From: Romanomermis culicivorax
Taxonomy: Eukaryota > Nematoda > Enoplea > Mermithida > Mermithidae
NCBI GenBank assembly: GCA_963922205.1
Contig: CAWUHX010000274.1
Coordinates: forward strand, 248,001 to 312,000
Reading direction: 5' to 3'
Length of the DNA stretch: 64,000 nucleotides
Below are positions 1 to 12,459 of the stretch, in pieces (the first letter of the stretch is position 1; every line of letters begins with the position of its first letter). The notes beneath the pieces were generated by a model. That model searched no databases. It saw only the letters and a program-made list of their open reading frames with translations, and had not been told where the DNA came from. The position numbers were made by a program, and so were the translations under genes.

Positions 1-743
1 ACGGGAAGAAATTTCACCCATCTCTGTCGCTCTGGTCCTGCTTTCAAAAAAGTCGTGCTGTTGCAGTGGGAGTGCGAGTAGAGTCGGGGAGAACCGGATA
101 CGGTATTTGGCGCACACCCCTAATAGGCACGGCTGAACCTGGAGCATTTTTGTATGCTTTACCTTGTTCGCTCATTAGCAGATCGGTGTCCAATGACTGT
201 AACCAAGGCCCAGTTGCACTAAAGGGGTCTGAGCTCGAGCTAAACATAATCTCGAACAAAGAAACGACTCGGTTTGATCTCATGTTCGGTATAATTTGAA
301 TGTCATCAGGATTATAACGAGCTCAATGTCGAGATTATCCCCAACTCGAGCTGTAGGGTTGCAATAACATTTTCCCATAATTTTCTTATCTTTAAAGCAA
401 ATAAATATAAAAATGTCTGCAATTCTCAAACTCGAACTTACACTTCAGTAGTAGTTAATCCTGAAGTGAGTATTGTTTGAGCACTGGAAGAGAATACTTT
501 GGACATTGCGATTAGCTCAAATTCAGGATCAGCAATTTAATCCCGATGTTGAGATTATCCTCATGTTGGGTTAGTGCAGCCAACCTCAGGTTTCTTTATA
601 GTTCTGAAAATGACTATAATATGCCGCCCTCACTATTTTAGAGCTAGTGTGAGAGGCGGGAGTTTCGAACCGGTCGGGAGTTAGGAAGCTATTGGTTTAC
701 CATTTCTTTACATTTGAAATCATGTCCATGTAATTTTCATATA
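1..743. other. Gene-free left edge
   Basis: No coding region is supported. The short open frames at 44-300 on both strands have no recognisable domain. The stretch contains one MITE-like unit (207-366) and, at about 540-590, a fragment of similar GAGATTATC-containing sequence. Confidence 0.5.
207..366. repeat. MITE-like inverted repeat, GGCCCAGTTGCA family
   Basis: The left end reads GGCCCAGTTGCACTAAAG and the right end, on the other strand, TATTGCAACCCTACAG. Both are followed inward by GAGCTCGAG and ATAATCTCG blocks. The unit at 22173-22284 shares these pieces, so this is probably a degenerate member of the same small family. No target duplication was seen. Confidence 0.4.
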
Positions 744-988
744 TAGTCTGTTTTTTATTAAATGCTTTCAAATAGAAAAGTGACACAAATCAGTACTGTC
801 GTCAAAATCGTTTACATAAGGTTCCTACTGTAAAATTTTTCACTCGAAAAATTGGTGAAGATTAGGTCAGTAAGCTCACAAATTTCCAGTCCTTTATGAT
901 ATACTGTTTATCAGGAAATCGCAAAAATGTGAAATACTACTTGCTTTCCACTTTCATTGTTTGGAAGCATTTCAAGAAAAACAGACTA
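744..988 (+). mobile_element. TAGTCTG MITE, copy 1 (245 bp)
   Basis: The ends are TAGTCTGTTTTTT and AAAAACAGACTA, an inverted repeat that continues inward as AAATGCTTnCAAAT. The body is non-coding and contains AAGTGACACAAATCAG and TTTTTCACTCGAAAAATT. It closely matches the units at 1827-2071 and 2920-3164, all exactly 245 bp. The TA-rich termini suggest a Tc1/mariner-type mover, which is an inference. Confidence 0.8.
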
Positions 989-1697
989 TAGAAAAATTTT
1001 GCTGTAGTTAACGTCAGGGGAAGGACAAAATGCACGATGCTGCGGAATATACTTTTTCACAGACTGGAAATTTTTTTTTGAGAAAGAATGAAAATCCAAT
1101 ATAACGAAAGTGAATTTTTTCCAACTCCAACCCAAGTTCTCGAAAATCTAGTTCGATCCTTTTTCTAGCTTGGCAACTATCCAAGCAAGTATATTCTTCT
1201 TTTTTCTGCCCTATCCGGGCATTTTCTAATAAACTAGTTTCAAAATGAATGAGTTATAGATTACGGCCTTCAAGACAGGTAGCCTCAGTACGTCTGAGGG
1301 AACAAACTGACGTCAAGTTCATCCTCTCGTAGAACCCAGCCCTACAATAGAATCCGCGACTTGGTAGCTTACGCGGTGTTCATGCATTGCGTGATGTATA
1401 CTGTAATTAAACTATTATTGTATTGCGTTTGGAGCTCGGATAGATTAGCGTTGTAAACAATGATGTAATTTTGAGGTTTTGTTCATACTGCTCAGAAACT
1501 GGGTGTGTAAAGACAATAAAAAAGATGGAAGGAAAATAATTCTGACCGTAAATTATAAAAACAAAATATGTAATGGACAGAAAAGGTCATTTATACTCGC
1601 CATTTGCGATAGAAAGGAACAAATCACAGCTCGAAATGTTCAGCCACTTTCGGTCGAAGAAGATAACTGAAATTTTGTCGTAAACGACCGACGGTAA

Positions 1698-1744
1698 TCT
1701 CCAACCGAACGGAAGGAAAATTTCCCTTTCGTTCGGTTACGTTA
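1698..1744. repeat. Short near-perfect hairpin
   Basis: AACCGAACGGAAGG and its inverted match face each other across GAAAATTTCC, giving a stem of about 18 bp. No neighbouring gene or RNA signature was seen. It may be a remnant of a small inverted-repeat element. Confidence 0.5.
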
Positions 1745-1826
1745 TGTCGATTGCATACCGTTCCGGAAAAGGCAAGTATAAATGAGTTTTAACATGTGCA
1801 TTAATTAGCCTCATGGAATGATTCTG

Positions 1827-2071
1827 CAGTCTGTTTTTTATAAAATGCTTCCAAATAGAAAAGTGACACAAATCAGTGTTGTCGTCAAATCGTTTCCAGA
1901 TAAGCTCATACCGTATAATTTTTCACTCGAAAAATTCTTAGAGGTGAGGTCAGTATGCTGACAAATCTCCAGCCCTACGTGATATATTGTTTATCAGAAA
2001 ATCGTGAAAATCTGAAACACTGACTGCTTTCCACTTTCATTATTTAGGGGCATTTCAAGAAAAACAGACTG
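1827..2071 (+). mobile_element. TAGTCTG MITE, copy 2 (245 bp)
   Basis: Same length, ends (CAGTCTG...CAGACTG) and internal blocks as the copy at 744-988, with scattered substitutions. It shares the GTGACACAAATCAG and CACTCGAAAAATT segments in the same orientation. Confidence 0.8.
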
Positions 2072-2919
2072 TGGTATTAAGTCTAAAGTAAAAAGCAGGC
2101 TTTTTTGAATATGATGGTCGAAATGACAGTATAAATGCACAATCTTATTAGCCATAGAAGGCAAATCCACAATCTTGCTACGCTAGGCGATCTTGAAAAA
2201 ATTTGACTATTGATATGACTTGACTTGTCAAGAAGCTGTTCCGTTCACAAAACTCTTCCTACTGATTTGTCCCAGAATTCACTCCACAAAGATTCTTTCT
2301 AATCAGAATCTTATTTGATACATCTTTCGTGGTACAATAAGTCCTTGACGTTTCAAAAGCGCTTTCCATTTCTAATACTTACATAGTCTGATCGGGTCAA
2401 GATTATAGAATTTCGAAGGAGTCAAAAAATCAATTTTTCGTCCGAAAATTTTCTAAACTTGGACTCATTTTAAAGGACTGAGTATTGTAGATTTAAATAG
2501 GTAGTATACATCATTGGAGAGCCAATCCAATTTGCGAGTGCCTCATTAGAGTAGATTTTTGAATATCGTATTCGGTTCGTAAAATATTCCTATTGGAAAA
2601 AGAAACCATACTAGAAAAGCTCGGCATACTACATCCTCAACTTCAAATTCGAATAACTGACTACCGAAAAACCGAAAATTATTGTTTCCCATCACCATAC
2701 TGAAAATTGAACGCTGAATCCATTGAAACAAGTTTCACATTTTTATCTTTAACAATACCGAAGTTATGCAGCATATGCCACAAAAAAAATTTTTTCGATA
2801 GAAAATCTGGTCAAAATTTGTCAATAAACATGTCGGCGATAACGTAAATTTCAACAAAATAACAATTGAACTTCAGATTCTGATCTAACCTTTTACGAGG
2901 AATCTAATGAGCGTAATTA
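2072..2919. other. Non-coding interval between MITE copies
   Basis: No gene, RNA or clear repeat was recognised. The only open frame (2546-2731, minus) has no domain similarity that I can see. Confidence 0.4.
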
Positions 2920-3164
2920 TAGTCAGTTCTTCTTGAAATGCTTCCAAATTATGAAAGTGGAAAGCAAGCAGTATTTCAGATTTTGGCGATTTTCCAATAA
3001 ACAACATATCATGTAGAACTGGAAATTTGTGAGCATACTGACCTAACCTTTACCAATTTTTCGAGTCAAAAATTTTACAGTAAGAACTTTATGTTGACGA
3101 TTTTGACGACAATTCTGATTTGTGTCACTTTTCTATTAGGAGGCATTTTATAAAAAACAGACTA
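2920..3164 (-). mobile_element. TAGTCTG MITE, copy 3 (245 bp, inverted)
   Basis: Inverted copy of the units at 744 and 1827, with ends TAGTCAG and ACAGACTA. The length is again exactly 245 bp, which supports a full-length non-autonomous element. Confidence 0.8.
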
Positions 3165-4045
3165 TACTTTTCTCTTCGACCAATCGTTCGTCAACTATCG
3201 TACTTTTTTCGAAATTTTGACAAAGAAAAAATATATTTTTTTTGTCTTTCGAATTTGGTCACTCATGAACGACCAAAGTTAAAACCATGAAAATTCAGGA
3301 GCTTAACAAACAGTCATTTTTCTTTCCTATGGTGTTCTATTTGACGAAAAATGTCGAAAATTAATTGAGATATGACGTCCGACATGCAGCTTAAAGTAAA
3401 AATCACGAATTTTCTGACATACGACTCTACGACAATAACGTAGTTTACAGTTTTCTTTCGACATGTGCCTGCCAGACTAAAGACTTCATTCATATCTACA
3501 TTTTAAGTTAGATTAAACTCTTTTTGGACCAATATTGATGAAGCTACAGGCGGAAAGTCTATTTTTGAAATCACTCAAAATTTGGGACACTGTTCTACGC
3601 AAATATTGGGTTTGATGTTCAAAAAAAGTGAGTGAAGTACTTTTGAAAAGCTATCGAATGACCCCTAAACCATCTTTCAGAAGCAGCTTGTATAAAATGA
3701 GATCAAACTTTTTGATTTTTTATATAGTGTAAACTGAATAACATGAAACTTAAACGTAATTGTTGATAGTTTAAAACATATTATGGAAGTGGATTCAATT
3801 ATCTATCTAATGGTGTTTTTCATAGCCCTTAACTCCCAACGGTTCATGGGATTTTTGAGTTCAAAAACACCGAACTCTTTTTTTCGTACAAACATAATGT
3901 GCTAGCACCGCCTGCACGATAAACTTCATCACCCTTACTGGTTTCGTAGGGTATAATTACTACTGGAGACGCTTTATTCTCCTAACAAGTGAAATATAAT
4001 GAAAAACAAAGAATGAAGAGAATATACAGAGTAAAGTGTAATATT
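3165..4045. other. 3' flank of the calcium-sensor gene
   Basis: No coding region or repeat recognised. The 3' UTR of the minus-strand gene ending at 4046 must lie in the upper part, but I see no canonical AATAAA on that strand close to the stop. Confidence 0.4.
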
Positions 4046-7000
4046 TTAATTCCTCACGACGTTTGTTACAGTAGAATTGCCGGTTTCACAATGTAAAAGA
4101 CGGACGATGGACGGATCGCATTTAGCGCCTTCGATAAATTCTTCAAGCGACAGTTTGCCGTCTATATTTTTGTCCATTTGTTTGAAAATTTTGTCCGTCC
4201 GTTTTTCCGGCGTCGATTCGTCCTCGGGCATTTTAATCACGCTGCCCACCATTCGATATATGGCCTGCGGAAAAGTCTGATATGTACGGGATGTCCTAAA
4301 ACGCGTGAACAGGTGATGATCATGCATCACAAGGCGTCATCTTCCCTTTTTCAAACTGTAGTCCTGACTGCTAAAAATCTCAATCTAAGAATAACCGGTG
4401 GACACGCAGGTTGTTTTCTTTTTTTTTTTTAATATTTTTTCGTTCCGAAGCTCATTTTGAAAAAAATAGGCTATAGTATACTTCCTTGAATCTAATTTTC
4501 CGTGCAACTGCAGTAGTAGCCGTTAGGTTGTACTTGTTCACAGTAGACCACCCTTGCGAGTCCACTTTAAGTTTTACATGCACCAGGAAACGAATAAAAA
4601 ATACAGTGAAATTTTCGACCCTTGATCAGTGATGGCGGACAAATTGTTATTTTTGAACAGAACATGTTCCTTAAAATTTTTATTTTTCATTCTACAACTC
4701 CAGAAGTCCATTTCTCAAGATCTGGGGAATGGACATTTCCTATAGGGCACGCATCTGACATAGAGAACGATATAATATTTGACATATGTAAGATCTGTTC
4801 AACATTATTCAGCGAAGGATCTTTGTATTTAATATCTGTCTAAAAAACTAAAAAATCAATTTCAAAAGTCTGAAGCACTTTTTCGGAATAAAACTCAAAT
4901 AAAAATCAGACGCTAAAAGTTGAAAATTTATGATATTGAATTGAACATCGATACAAATTAGGTTATACTTGCATGAAGTACTTTACGAGGCGGTTCTTTA
5001 CAAAATCGAGTAGACAAAATTGAAAAAAGATCAAATATACTACTTATTCTTGCAACACAGAAAAGAAAATAATTTCGAGTCAAAAGTCGCGACAAAAATA
5101 TTGTTCTGAGAAAACTTCTTGTAATTGCAAGAAATATTTTTTTTGTTTCTGGCGGACTTCAAACTTCCTCTTTTTTAGAACATACATAGAGTTGTTTTCG
5201 TACGCATTTTTCCTTCCAAAATGGCCTTAACGAGCCGCATCCGACTATCTAATTTGCCTTCCGTCGAAATTTACAATAGATTCCAGAAAAAAACGATTAC
5301 AGTAATACCAATTACCGTAACAATCTCCAACATTTCCTGTTTGGAGATGAAGCCGTCTCTATCTAAATCGTACATGTTGAACGCCCACTGCAGTTTTTGC
5401 TCCATTTTTCCGCGCGAAGTGATGCTCAAGGCGCACAAAAATTCTCGAAAATCGATTGTCGAATCGTTGTTGACGTCGAACGTTCGAAAAACGTGCTCGG
5501 CGAATTTAGAGGCGTCACCGTAAGGAAAAAAATTGCTATAAATCCTAAAAGCAACGTAAGAAAAGTCAACAATTTTGGAGAAAACAGAGAAAAATGAAAA
5601 AACCAAATAAATGAAGAATAAAAAGAAAATAATGGAAAATCATAGAGCAAATAACTTGAAAAACTTCTGATTTAGGCAAAAATATTTTGATCTATCCGTA
5701 ATTTTAGAGTCGTTCCTAGATTTCATACATTTAGCTATTTTCCTATAGTCGTTTGTTTTGACTGACGTGATCAAACGCACTGTTATCAATAAACTTTTGC
5801 AATTTCATGAAAACTTGAATTATTTTATCATTGGGCAGTACGGATTCTAAACCGATTGATATTAGATTTTTGTGGATAATTCAATCAGGGATTATCATTC
5901 AAACGGAATCTTCAAATTTCGCTCAAGTAGCATCGATTGTTCCGGGATTATGGATTTATTGGCTCCACATAAGGCCATCTCAGGCAGTATGTGGAAGTTA
6001 AAAGAAAATTTAGCAACACGATATAACAGCAATTTTTCTATCAAGTGTAAAAAACGACATATGTTTTGGTTTCTGCAGTAAACTTAACCGTGCATAATCT
6101 GCTATTATTTCTTTCGTCTTGGTGCAGGTCAAGTCCTATTTTCTCTGTTGACCTTTCTCTAATATGTCTATCATTTTCTTCATAATTGTTGTGTTTTCCC
6201 CTTTGGTAACGTCATAACCCTTCATCTGGGATGAAAAATTTGCTCATTTTTCATAATCGACCCGAAAAAAGTTTTCTCTTTCCTTTAACGATGATCAATA
6301 ATGCGGAAGCAGCAGATGGAAACCGACGATAATGGAAATGATCAAAAGAAAATGAAGAAATTGATCATCGAAAGCATTTTATCAAGAAAATTTTCTAATC
6401 AAAAAAACATTTTTACGGTTTTTTATGGGTGTGAAAAACGATGACGAAAATATTATTTATGCAAAATGGAGAATTTTTGTGAAGTGATGATCGGCTTACT
6501 GTATATACCAGTACGCGAGAATTAAAATTAATCATGAGTGTAGTCGAAGAAAATCGTTTAAACAGTCAAGATTTGACAGAATATAAAAACGAAAAAGTGA
6601 GGATTCGAAAAATACAAAAGTCTTAGTGGAATCGGCTTCCGAAATTATTTTCATTCAAGTTCTGTGCAAAACCTAAAAACTAATTTTTCATAGAACTTTG
6701 TAACTCTTACGAGATTAATTTTAAAACTATATAGGATAAGTTCGCAAGATTTTCCAACTAGTCACTCACAGTTTCTGCCGAGAGCTCTGTCCCGAGATTT
6801 AACTCGAATGCTAACCAGAGACAAAAAACATTACAGAAAACTTCCAAGGATTAGCAAAATATTTGCCAAAAAATGAATTTGTGAGCATCCTAGATCAATG
6901 CTCATCGGTATGTCTACTAAAGGCATTTTCCAACGGGAAGCTAATGTACCGTATAGTCTGTTTTCTATAGACTGCTTTGTATAGTGAAAAATTACAAGAA

Positions 7001-9299
7001 TCATCATTGTCGTTGAAATCGTTTACAGAGACCTTTGACTGCAGAATTTTCTGTCTAAAAAATAGTTGAAAGTTAGTAGAATATGCTCACAAATTTTCAG
7101 CCCAATGTAATACATAGACGACGAAATAATACTTGCTTTCTTCTATTCTTATTTAAAAGCATTTCAAGAAAAGCAGGCTCTACTTCATTGCGCGCAAATT
7201 TTATCTACAGATAACTACTATGCCAATATATTCACCACCTGTAGACTGAATACTCGTAATCGCCTTCTCTCTGTAAATCTTAAAAAGAATTGTGTTCTTT
7301 TTGAGCATTTCATTCTTCAAAATTTTTTTTCCACTAAAAATTTAAATGGATGTTTAAACCTATTAGACTGCCGCAAAAGTTATCAAAAGCAGCTCGACTC
7401 TATATGTTATACCATTGCCGTTAAGCTGCAGTGCAGCTGTAGCTTAATTCTGTATGTTACAACATTGTCGTTAACGTGCAGCTCAGCTGCAGGTTAACTT
7501 TCCCGATATGTTTTGTGTGCATGAGTTAAGCTACAGCTGAGCTGCAGCTTAACGGCAATGGTATAACATATAGAGTTAAGCTACAGCTTAAACTGAAGCT
7601 CAGCTAGAGCTTAAGTCCCTTTGATGAAACCGGCCCCAGGGCTGTATGTGCAAAGGCAGCTGACTTCAACACGTATTAAAAATAGTGTTTTAGAATAGCC
7701 CCTTTGAGCTATTAACTCGGTGGTATAATAGCCATATTATAAGCACTAAATTTAGCAAGCGTTGAAGCTAGCGACGTTTAAGCACTGCCCTTGAAGGTTC
7801 TATGTCACGTTTCCTCAATGATCTAAGAACTTCGGAAACAGCTGAATGTCTGGCGAATAAAACTTTTTAATTACTGACATTGAAAAGAGGAAAATGGATT
7901 TTGATAAGTATTTTTGCTACGGCATTATAGCACTTAATATACCTCGCAGGGGTTTTTCCGCACAGTGCGAACTTTTTTTGAGCTGTGCGGAAAAACTTGG
8001 GCATTTTACGCACAGAACGGAAATTTTTTAGGCGTTTCTATCGCTGGTTTTTTTAGTCAAAAAATTGTAGGGGTAAGTTGAGTACGCTCATAAATTTCCA
8101 ATCCCATGCATTGAGCGATTTGGTAGGGGTACAAGCCCTACCAGGACTGTCGGATACTCATTTACTACCCATGCATTTTGGACAGATAAACATTTTCAGC
8201 CTGGGTTTTTTAACTAATGTGACTTTCTACTGGTCTTTTTAGCCCAGAAGCCTCTCTACTTGCTCTTTTTAACAGGAGTTTAATTACTACCAAAGGATTT
8301 CGGCTGTTTAAGCATTCTTTACTAGTTTTTTTAGACAAAACCAGTTTACTACCCTGAAAAAATCTTAGTTTCCCCCCAGCCGACTGAACAAGCACATATA
8401 TACCTATGGTCACATATGAATTGGCAGGAAGTGGCAAAATATCAAATAGTATATACAACTTGCTTTTCGCTCTTGATATTTAGACGCCTTTCAAGAAAAG
8501 AAAATCAGAGACTATAGATATTTTGCATCTCGGCTAGCTTATCTAACTTCACTTCCTTATGCTGAAATGTTGTAGGCATAGCTACAGTATATAATCGGTG
8601 AACTGAACTCATTTGTAGTAAACTAATGATTTTTGGAGTTAATTTTCCGGAATATTGTCCGCAAATCAATTATTGTCGATAAAATCATTGGTATTATGTT
8701 TATCTTTCTGTGGAAATACTTTGCGACTGATGAAATAGAATGAATAAATGGTAAATCTTTCGTTCAGTTCCTTAGCTACATTCGTTATTTGTTATTATAA
8801 ATTAGCATTCCAGTACAACCTTGCAGTTTGTAAAGTTTTTGAAGTTCTATCATTCCAAAATACTAAAGTTGCAGACTTTTGATTATAACCAACTACAACT
8901 GTGTAAACATAGATATTGATCGTAATGAATTATTTTTATTTCAAATTCAACTATTTAGATGCTTTGATTCGGATTTCAAAAATCAATCAAAATCTGTATA
9001 TGGCATGCCACATAGACTAGCCCGTAGATTTGGAACACAGATTGATTTTGCAACATGATACTACAGTAATTTTCATAGCAAAACTGGAAATCAGAGCCGA
9101 CTTTGCTGTTGCTGAAATAGCCGTTTTTCTACAACTTTCTACTTCCTTACTTTTTAAATTCTTCCACGGTTAAATGACCGGACGGGCAATCTTTGAAAAA
9201 GCCTTTATACCATTCTTGTATTTCTTGTTCGGTGAATTCTGTATTTTTCAATAAATCCTCCAAAATTTCCGGCTTCAATTTACTATTCTTTTGACCCAT
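4046..9299 (-). CDS. ncs-2: Neuronal calcium sensor (hippocalcin/neurocalcin, NCS-2-like)
   Basis: Three coding exons on the minus strand: 9151-9299, 5316-5544 and 4046-4264, with phases 2 and 0, giving 198 aa (relatives are about 190-193). The protein starts [11 protein letters not shown], an N-myristoylation signal, and family members act as Ca2+/myristoyl switches at neuronal membranes. EF1 is degenerate ([12 protein letters not shown]). EF2 (D73-E84, [12 protein letters not shown]), EF3 (D109-E120, [12 protein letters not shown]) and EF4 (D157-E168, [12 protein letters not shown]) keep acidic positions 1 and 12. The SRGKMEQKL and [17 protein letters not shown] blocks are diagnostic of the family. 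The C-terminus ([10 protein letters not shown]) is slightly extended. Intron 1 is about 3.6 kb and holds MITEs. A TTAG acceptor lies 10 nt before the ATG, so a trans-splice site or 5' UTR intron is likely. Assignment to hippocalcin/VILIP rather than frequenin rests on [19 protein letters not shown]. Confidence 0.93.
6954..7182 (+). mobile_element. TAGTCTG MITE, copy 4 (diverged)
   Basis: Starts TAGTCTGTTTTCTATA and ends AAGAAAAGCAGGCTCTA. It is 229 bp and shares the body of the 245-bp copies with more substitutions and a few deletions. It lies inside intron 1 of the calcium-sensor gene. Confidence 0.65.
7398..7575. repeat. Long inverted repeat with CAGCTG-type palindromes
   Basis: The 49-bp arms 7398-7446 and 7527-7575 pair almost perfectly (CTCTATATGTTATACC against GGTATAACATATAGAG). 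They are separated by about 80 bp that itself repeats the theme (GTTAACGTGCAGCTCAGCTG). Each arm ends inward in GCTGCAG/CAGCTG palindromes, and a further TTAAGCTACAGC copy follows at about 7577. This is probably a foldback or TIR element. Confidence 0.7.
7947..8020. mobile_element. hAT-like element end with CCGCACAG motifs
   Basis: CAGGGGTTTTTCCGCACAG is followed by CTGTGCGGAAAAA and then CGCACAG: a T-tract end with motif copies in both orientations, as in the CACTG elements at 29-36 kb. No partner end or target duplication was located, so this is tentative. Confidence 0.35.
8021..8514. mobile_element. TAGTCTG MITE remnant, interrupted
   Basis: About 8045-8115 matches the middle of the 245-bp MITE (AAATTTCCAATCCCATG) and about 8455-8514 matches its right end (TTTCAAGAAAAGAAAATCAGAGACTA). 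The roughly 340 bp between them are foreign and carry repeated CTTTTTAnC blocks, suggesting a later insertion. Confidence 0.45.
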
Positions 9300-9309
9300 T
9301 ATTCTTGCC

Positions 9310-10190
9310 CTAATCCGGGTAAAGTCTACGTCTTAAAAAATAAGATAAAATTCTACGAAGTAAAATTCTCACGACGAAATATCGTCCGGTTGGGCGCAAA
9401 AAAATTATATCATTTATATTATTTTTGACGTACACGAATTTTTATAGCCTAAAAAGCGATATTAGAATATATACTGGAAACGGAGCAACCTTTCAGAGGC
9501 AGGAAAAGCTAAGCTAAGCAGCAATCTTTGATATGTTCATTTGTATTGTAGGGATCGGCTTTCTGAAAGAGGAGGTCGAAAAAATCTTCAAGTAAACAAG
9601 ATATACGGATCTGAAAGAGAGAAAAAGACGAGACTGTAAAACAAAGAATTAGCAGTTTCTCGAGAAAACGACGGAAAACGCTTTTTTTGGTGGACAAACT
9701 GGAATGTCCCACACGAATTTTTACTAAGATATATCCATATGCCATACAATACAAAAATTTATGAGCAGGAGAAACCTGTTTATTGTATATTTTCCAGGTG
9801 TAAATGATAAAAATGTGTTTGCATAATTACTCTTTGCCTTTGAAAACAAATTTTGTACAACGAAGACGTGTGGAAAGGAATTATCTCAGAGGCAGGGCGA
9901 CCATTTTAATTAAAATTCATTGATAAGATTAAAGTTTATTTATTCATGAATTTTTCCACATGCTATAAAGAAGTCAATTGAGAAATTCCTTAAATTCTCA
10001 ACAGAAAATCGCCCTGCATCCTAAGTCAAACGTATAATTAACAAATCAACGAAAGCAGATAAATAAATGAGAAATCAACCACGTTTGAAAAATGCAACCA
10101 CTCAAAATTGGACTCGCGCTAGAATGAAAAATTTTAACTGACGTGATCGAAAATTTATAGGCAAAAAATGCTAATAAGCATAAAAAGTTT
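9310..10190. other. Upstream flank of the calcium-sensor gene
   Basis: The promoter and 5' UTR must lie here, but no TATA box or other element can be assigned with confidence. Minus frames at 9509-9754 and 10155-10349 lack recognisable domains. Confidence 0.35.
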
Positions 10191-10191
10191 C

Positions 10192-12456
10192 GTGTTATGC
10201 CGAGCGGTCGACTGTGCCATGTAGCCGACCGTGCTACATGGCTGACTGTAGCATTTGGCCACCCATGCCAGATGGCCGACTTCTATGTGAAAAATTTTAT
10301 AAGTTGATATGCATAAAAAGCTTGTTACAAAGTTAAAAATAAATTTCAATGCACGTATAGGGTGTAACGAAATGATGGATGCGTTCCAAAGTCTACTTCT
10401 AAATACGCTAGAAAAGAATAAAACATACTATCCTGTAAAGAATTCAATTCTGCATCGGGGTCAAAACACACTCTCAATTCTTCAATTTAACAAATTTGGA
10501 TAAATTTAAAACTCCGTATGGCCACCTGCAGCCTCTCGGACCAGCTCCAAACGCACTGGCATTGAACATAACAGACTTTCAAATAGCTCTGCATCCTATT
10601 CCAATTCATTTAATACCGTATTCAAATTTTTTGACAAGATTTCCCAAGAATAGCGTCCAATTCCAGATTCCATGTGCATAAGCTTTTCAACTCTGTCCTT
10701 CATAATTCCTCCAAGATTTTCAGTTGGGTTTAAATCTGGACTGTTTCCCTGTTCCCCCACTGAATTTCTTTGCTTTTCAGATTGGCTTGAGTATTGTTAG
10801 CTTTCATGCAAGAGGCACGGTTATGCACAAAACGACTATTTTCTGCATTGTTCAAAAAAAGAATAAGATTGTTTTTCAATATCGATTCACGAAAGTATTC
10901 CTCTTCCTTTGATAACCCACATCATCGACTTCGAAGTGAATAAAATAAATAACTCGATGCAGGTTGGATTGTGGACAACTGCTCGGTAATGCTCCTTTTC
11001 TGGGCCAACCTTGTTATCCTACTACAGAATTTTTTTTGATTTTTGGATCTCAGTATCCGGCTTAGCATTCTCCTTAAGCTTAGGCTTAGGCTTGGGGAAC
11101 GCCTGTGGATTGCAAGGCCAAGGTCGAAAATTTCTGGTAGTAGGATAACCCGGTTGGGCCGCGTAATCGGCTAAGAATAATCGATTTTCTCGATTCAGCT
11201 GCGTTTTCAATGGTTTCGCAACCATATGAAATGGTTCATAACCTTCCTTTCGTAAAAATCGTTGTACTGACATTGCGGAATGCATTTTCCATCATTTTGC
11301 CATGATTCGACTTGAAAGCACCTGACATGATTCTCGCTGTAAGCCCTTAGTTGAGTGAATAATCGCCTTCGATTCTTGGGATAAGCTTTCTAGTCGTCCA
11401 CAACTTGGAAAATCAGTGAAACATTCCAATGGTGATGGTTTCTTCATCCAATTTCTTGTGACAAAGTTTTCTGATTAATTTAATTTAGTTGCGACCCATT
11501 TTCTCGTTATAAAATCAGCACCGGCCAATTTTGCTCCATTAAAAGCTGTCCCCCGAATTCTGTCCACTATGCGGACTTGATCAGAATCAAAACTCATGTT
11601 TTACTTGGAAACTTTAAAAAAACCAATAATTTTTGATGGATTTCGTTTAAATTGAAAAATGTGATATGACTCCTAGTTTACACGCTGTCCGATGCAGAAT
11701 TGAATTCTCTACAAGATACTTGTTTTATCTTTTTCTAGCGTACCTAGAAGTAGACTTTTGGATGGAACGCACCCATCATTCTGTTAAACCCTGCAGCAGA
11801 AACAAAAAAGATCAAAATATTTTTAGGTCAAGAACAATGCAGTTAGAGGCCTGTTGATAATGGTTTCAAGCTTTATTAGTTGAAATTCAACAGTTTCTAG
11901 ATTATGCGGCTCGCTTGTTGGATGTATTTTAGGGATCATGTCAATTAGGGTAGTATTTAAGTATTTAGAATTATTCTAGAGAAAATGTGACTGGAAAACT
12001 GTTTCTTAATTAATCACGCGCAGAAGACTGCCGAAATTGGCCAAGTTATTCTTTGTTTTCTTAATTAACTGAATGGCAATTTAGCTAACAGTGACAGAAA
12101 GTTGAATAAAATAATAAGAAACTTTCAACTACGAATCCTAGAGGGCACTACTAATTATTAAATAAAGGAAATTTTTTTATTGCGAGTAAAATTAACATTT
12201 CTTAAGCAGAATTATAAATCTATTGCTCAATATTCGGAAAAAAACGATTAGTTTTTTTAATAAATCTATGAATATAATGGACATTATAGAATCTTGCAGG
12301 GAAATGATGCGCTCATTTGGATAACAAAAAAATTAAAAATTTTTGTGAAACTTCCTAAGTACGTTATATTAAAAATACTATACAAGCCTAAAAGTCGCTG
12401 ACATGGTCGGCCACACGACACGGTTGGCCAGACGGCACGGTCGGTCACTCGCTACA
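10192..12456. mobile_element. 2.3-kb TIR element with GGCCGACCGTG repeat ends
   Basis: The left end (10192-10290) contains three to four imperfect copies of a roughly 20-bp unit around GCCGACCGTGC. The right end (12395-12456), read on the other strand, has the same units (GACCGACCGTGCCGTCTGG and on). Between them lies a minus-strand Tc1-like transposase pseudogene. The ends are therefore inverted repeats made of short tandem units. No clear target duplication was found. Confidence 0.55.
10596..11575 (-). pseudogene. Tc1/mariner-type transposase pseudogene
   Basis: On the minus strand the C-terminal part (10596-10760) encodes NSPDLNPTENLGGIMKDRVEK, the block that holds the third catalytic acidic residue in Tc1-like transposases, and ends at a stop at 10596-10598. 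Just upstream, VHNRASCMKANNTQANLKS corresponds to the usual DNAxxHKA region, with the expected catalytic Asp replaced by His. The N-terminal DNA-binding part is visible at 11022-11575 (SVQRFLRKEGYEPFHMVAKP and GRLESLSQESKAI). Several stops and frameshifts separate these pieces, for example near 10740, 11035 and 11310, so the gene is dead. The element at 10192-12456 surrounds it and may be its original carrier. It could instead be a separate insertion. Confidence 0.8.
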
Positions 12457-12459
12457 CAA

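Noticed and set aside
640..690. tRNA-like TTTCGAACC
   Set aside because: No acceptor stem, D-arm or anticodon arm can be folded around it.
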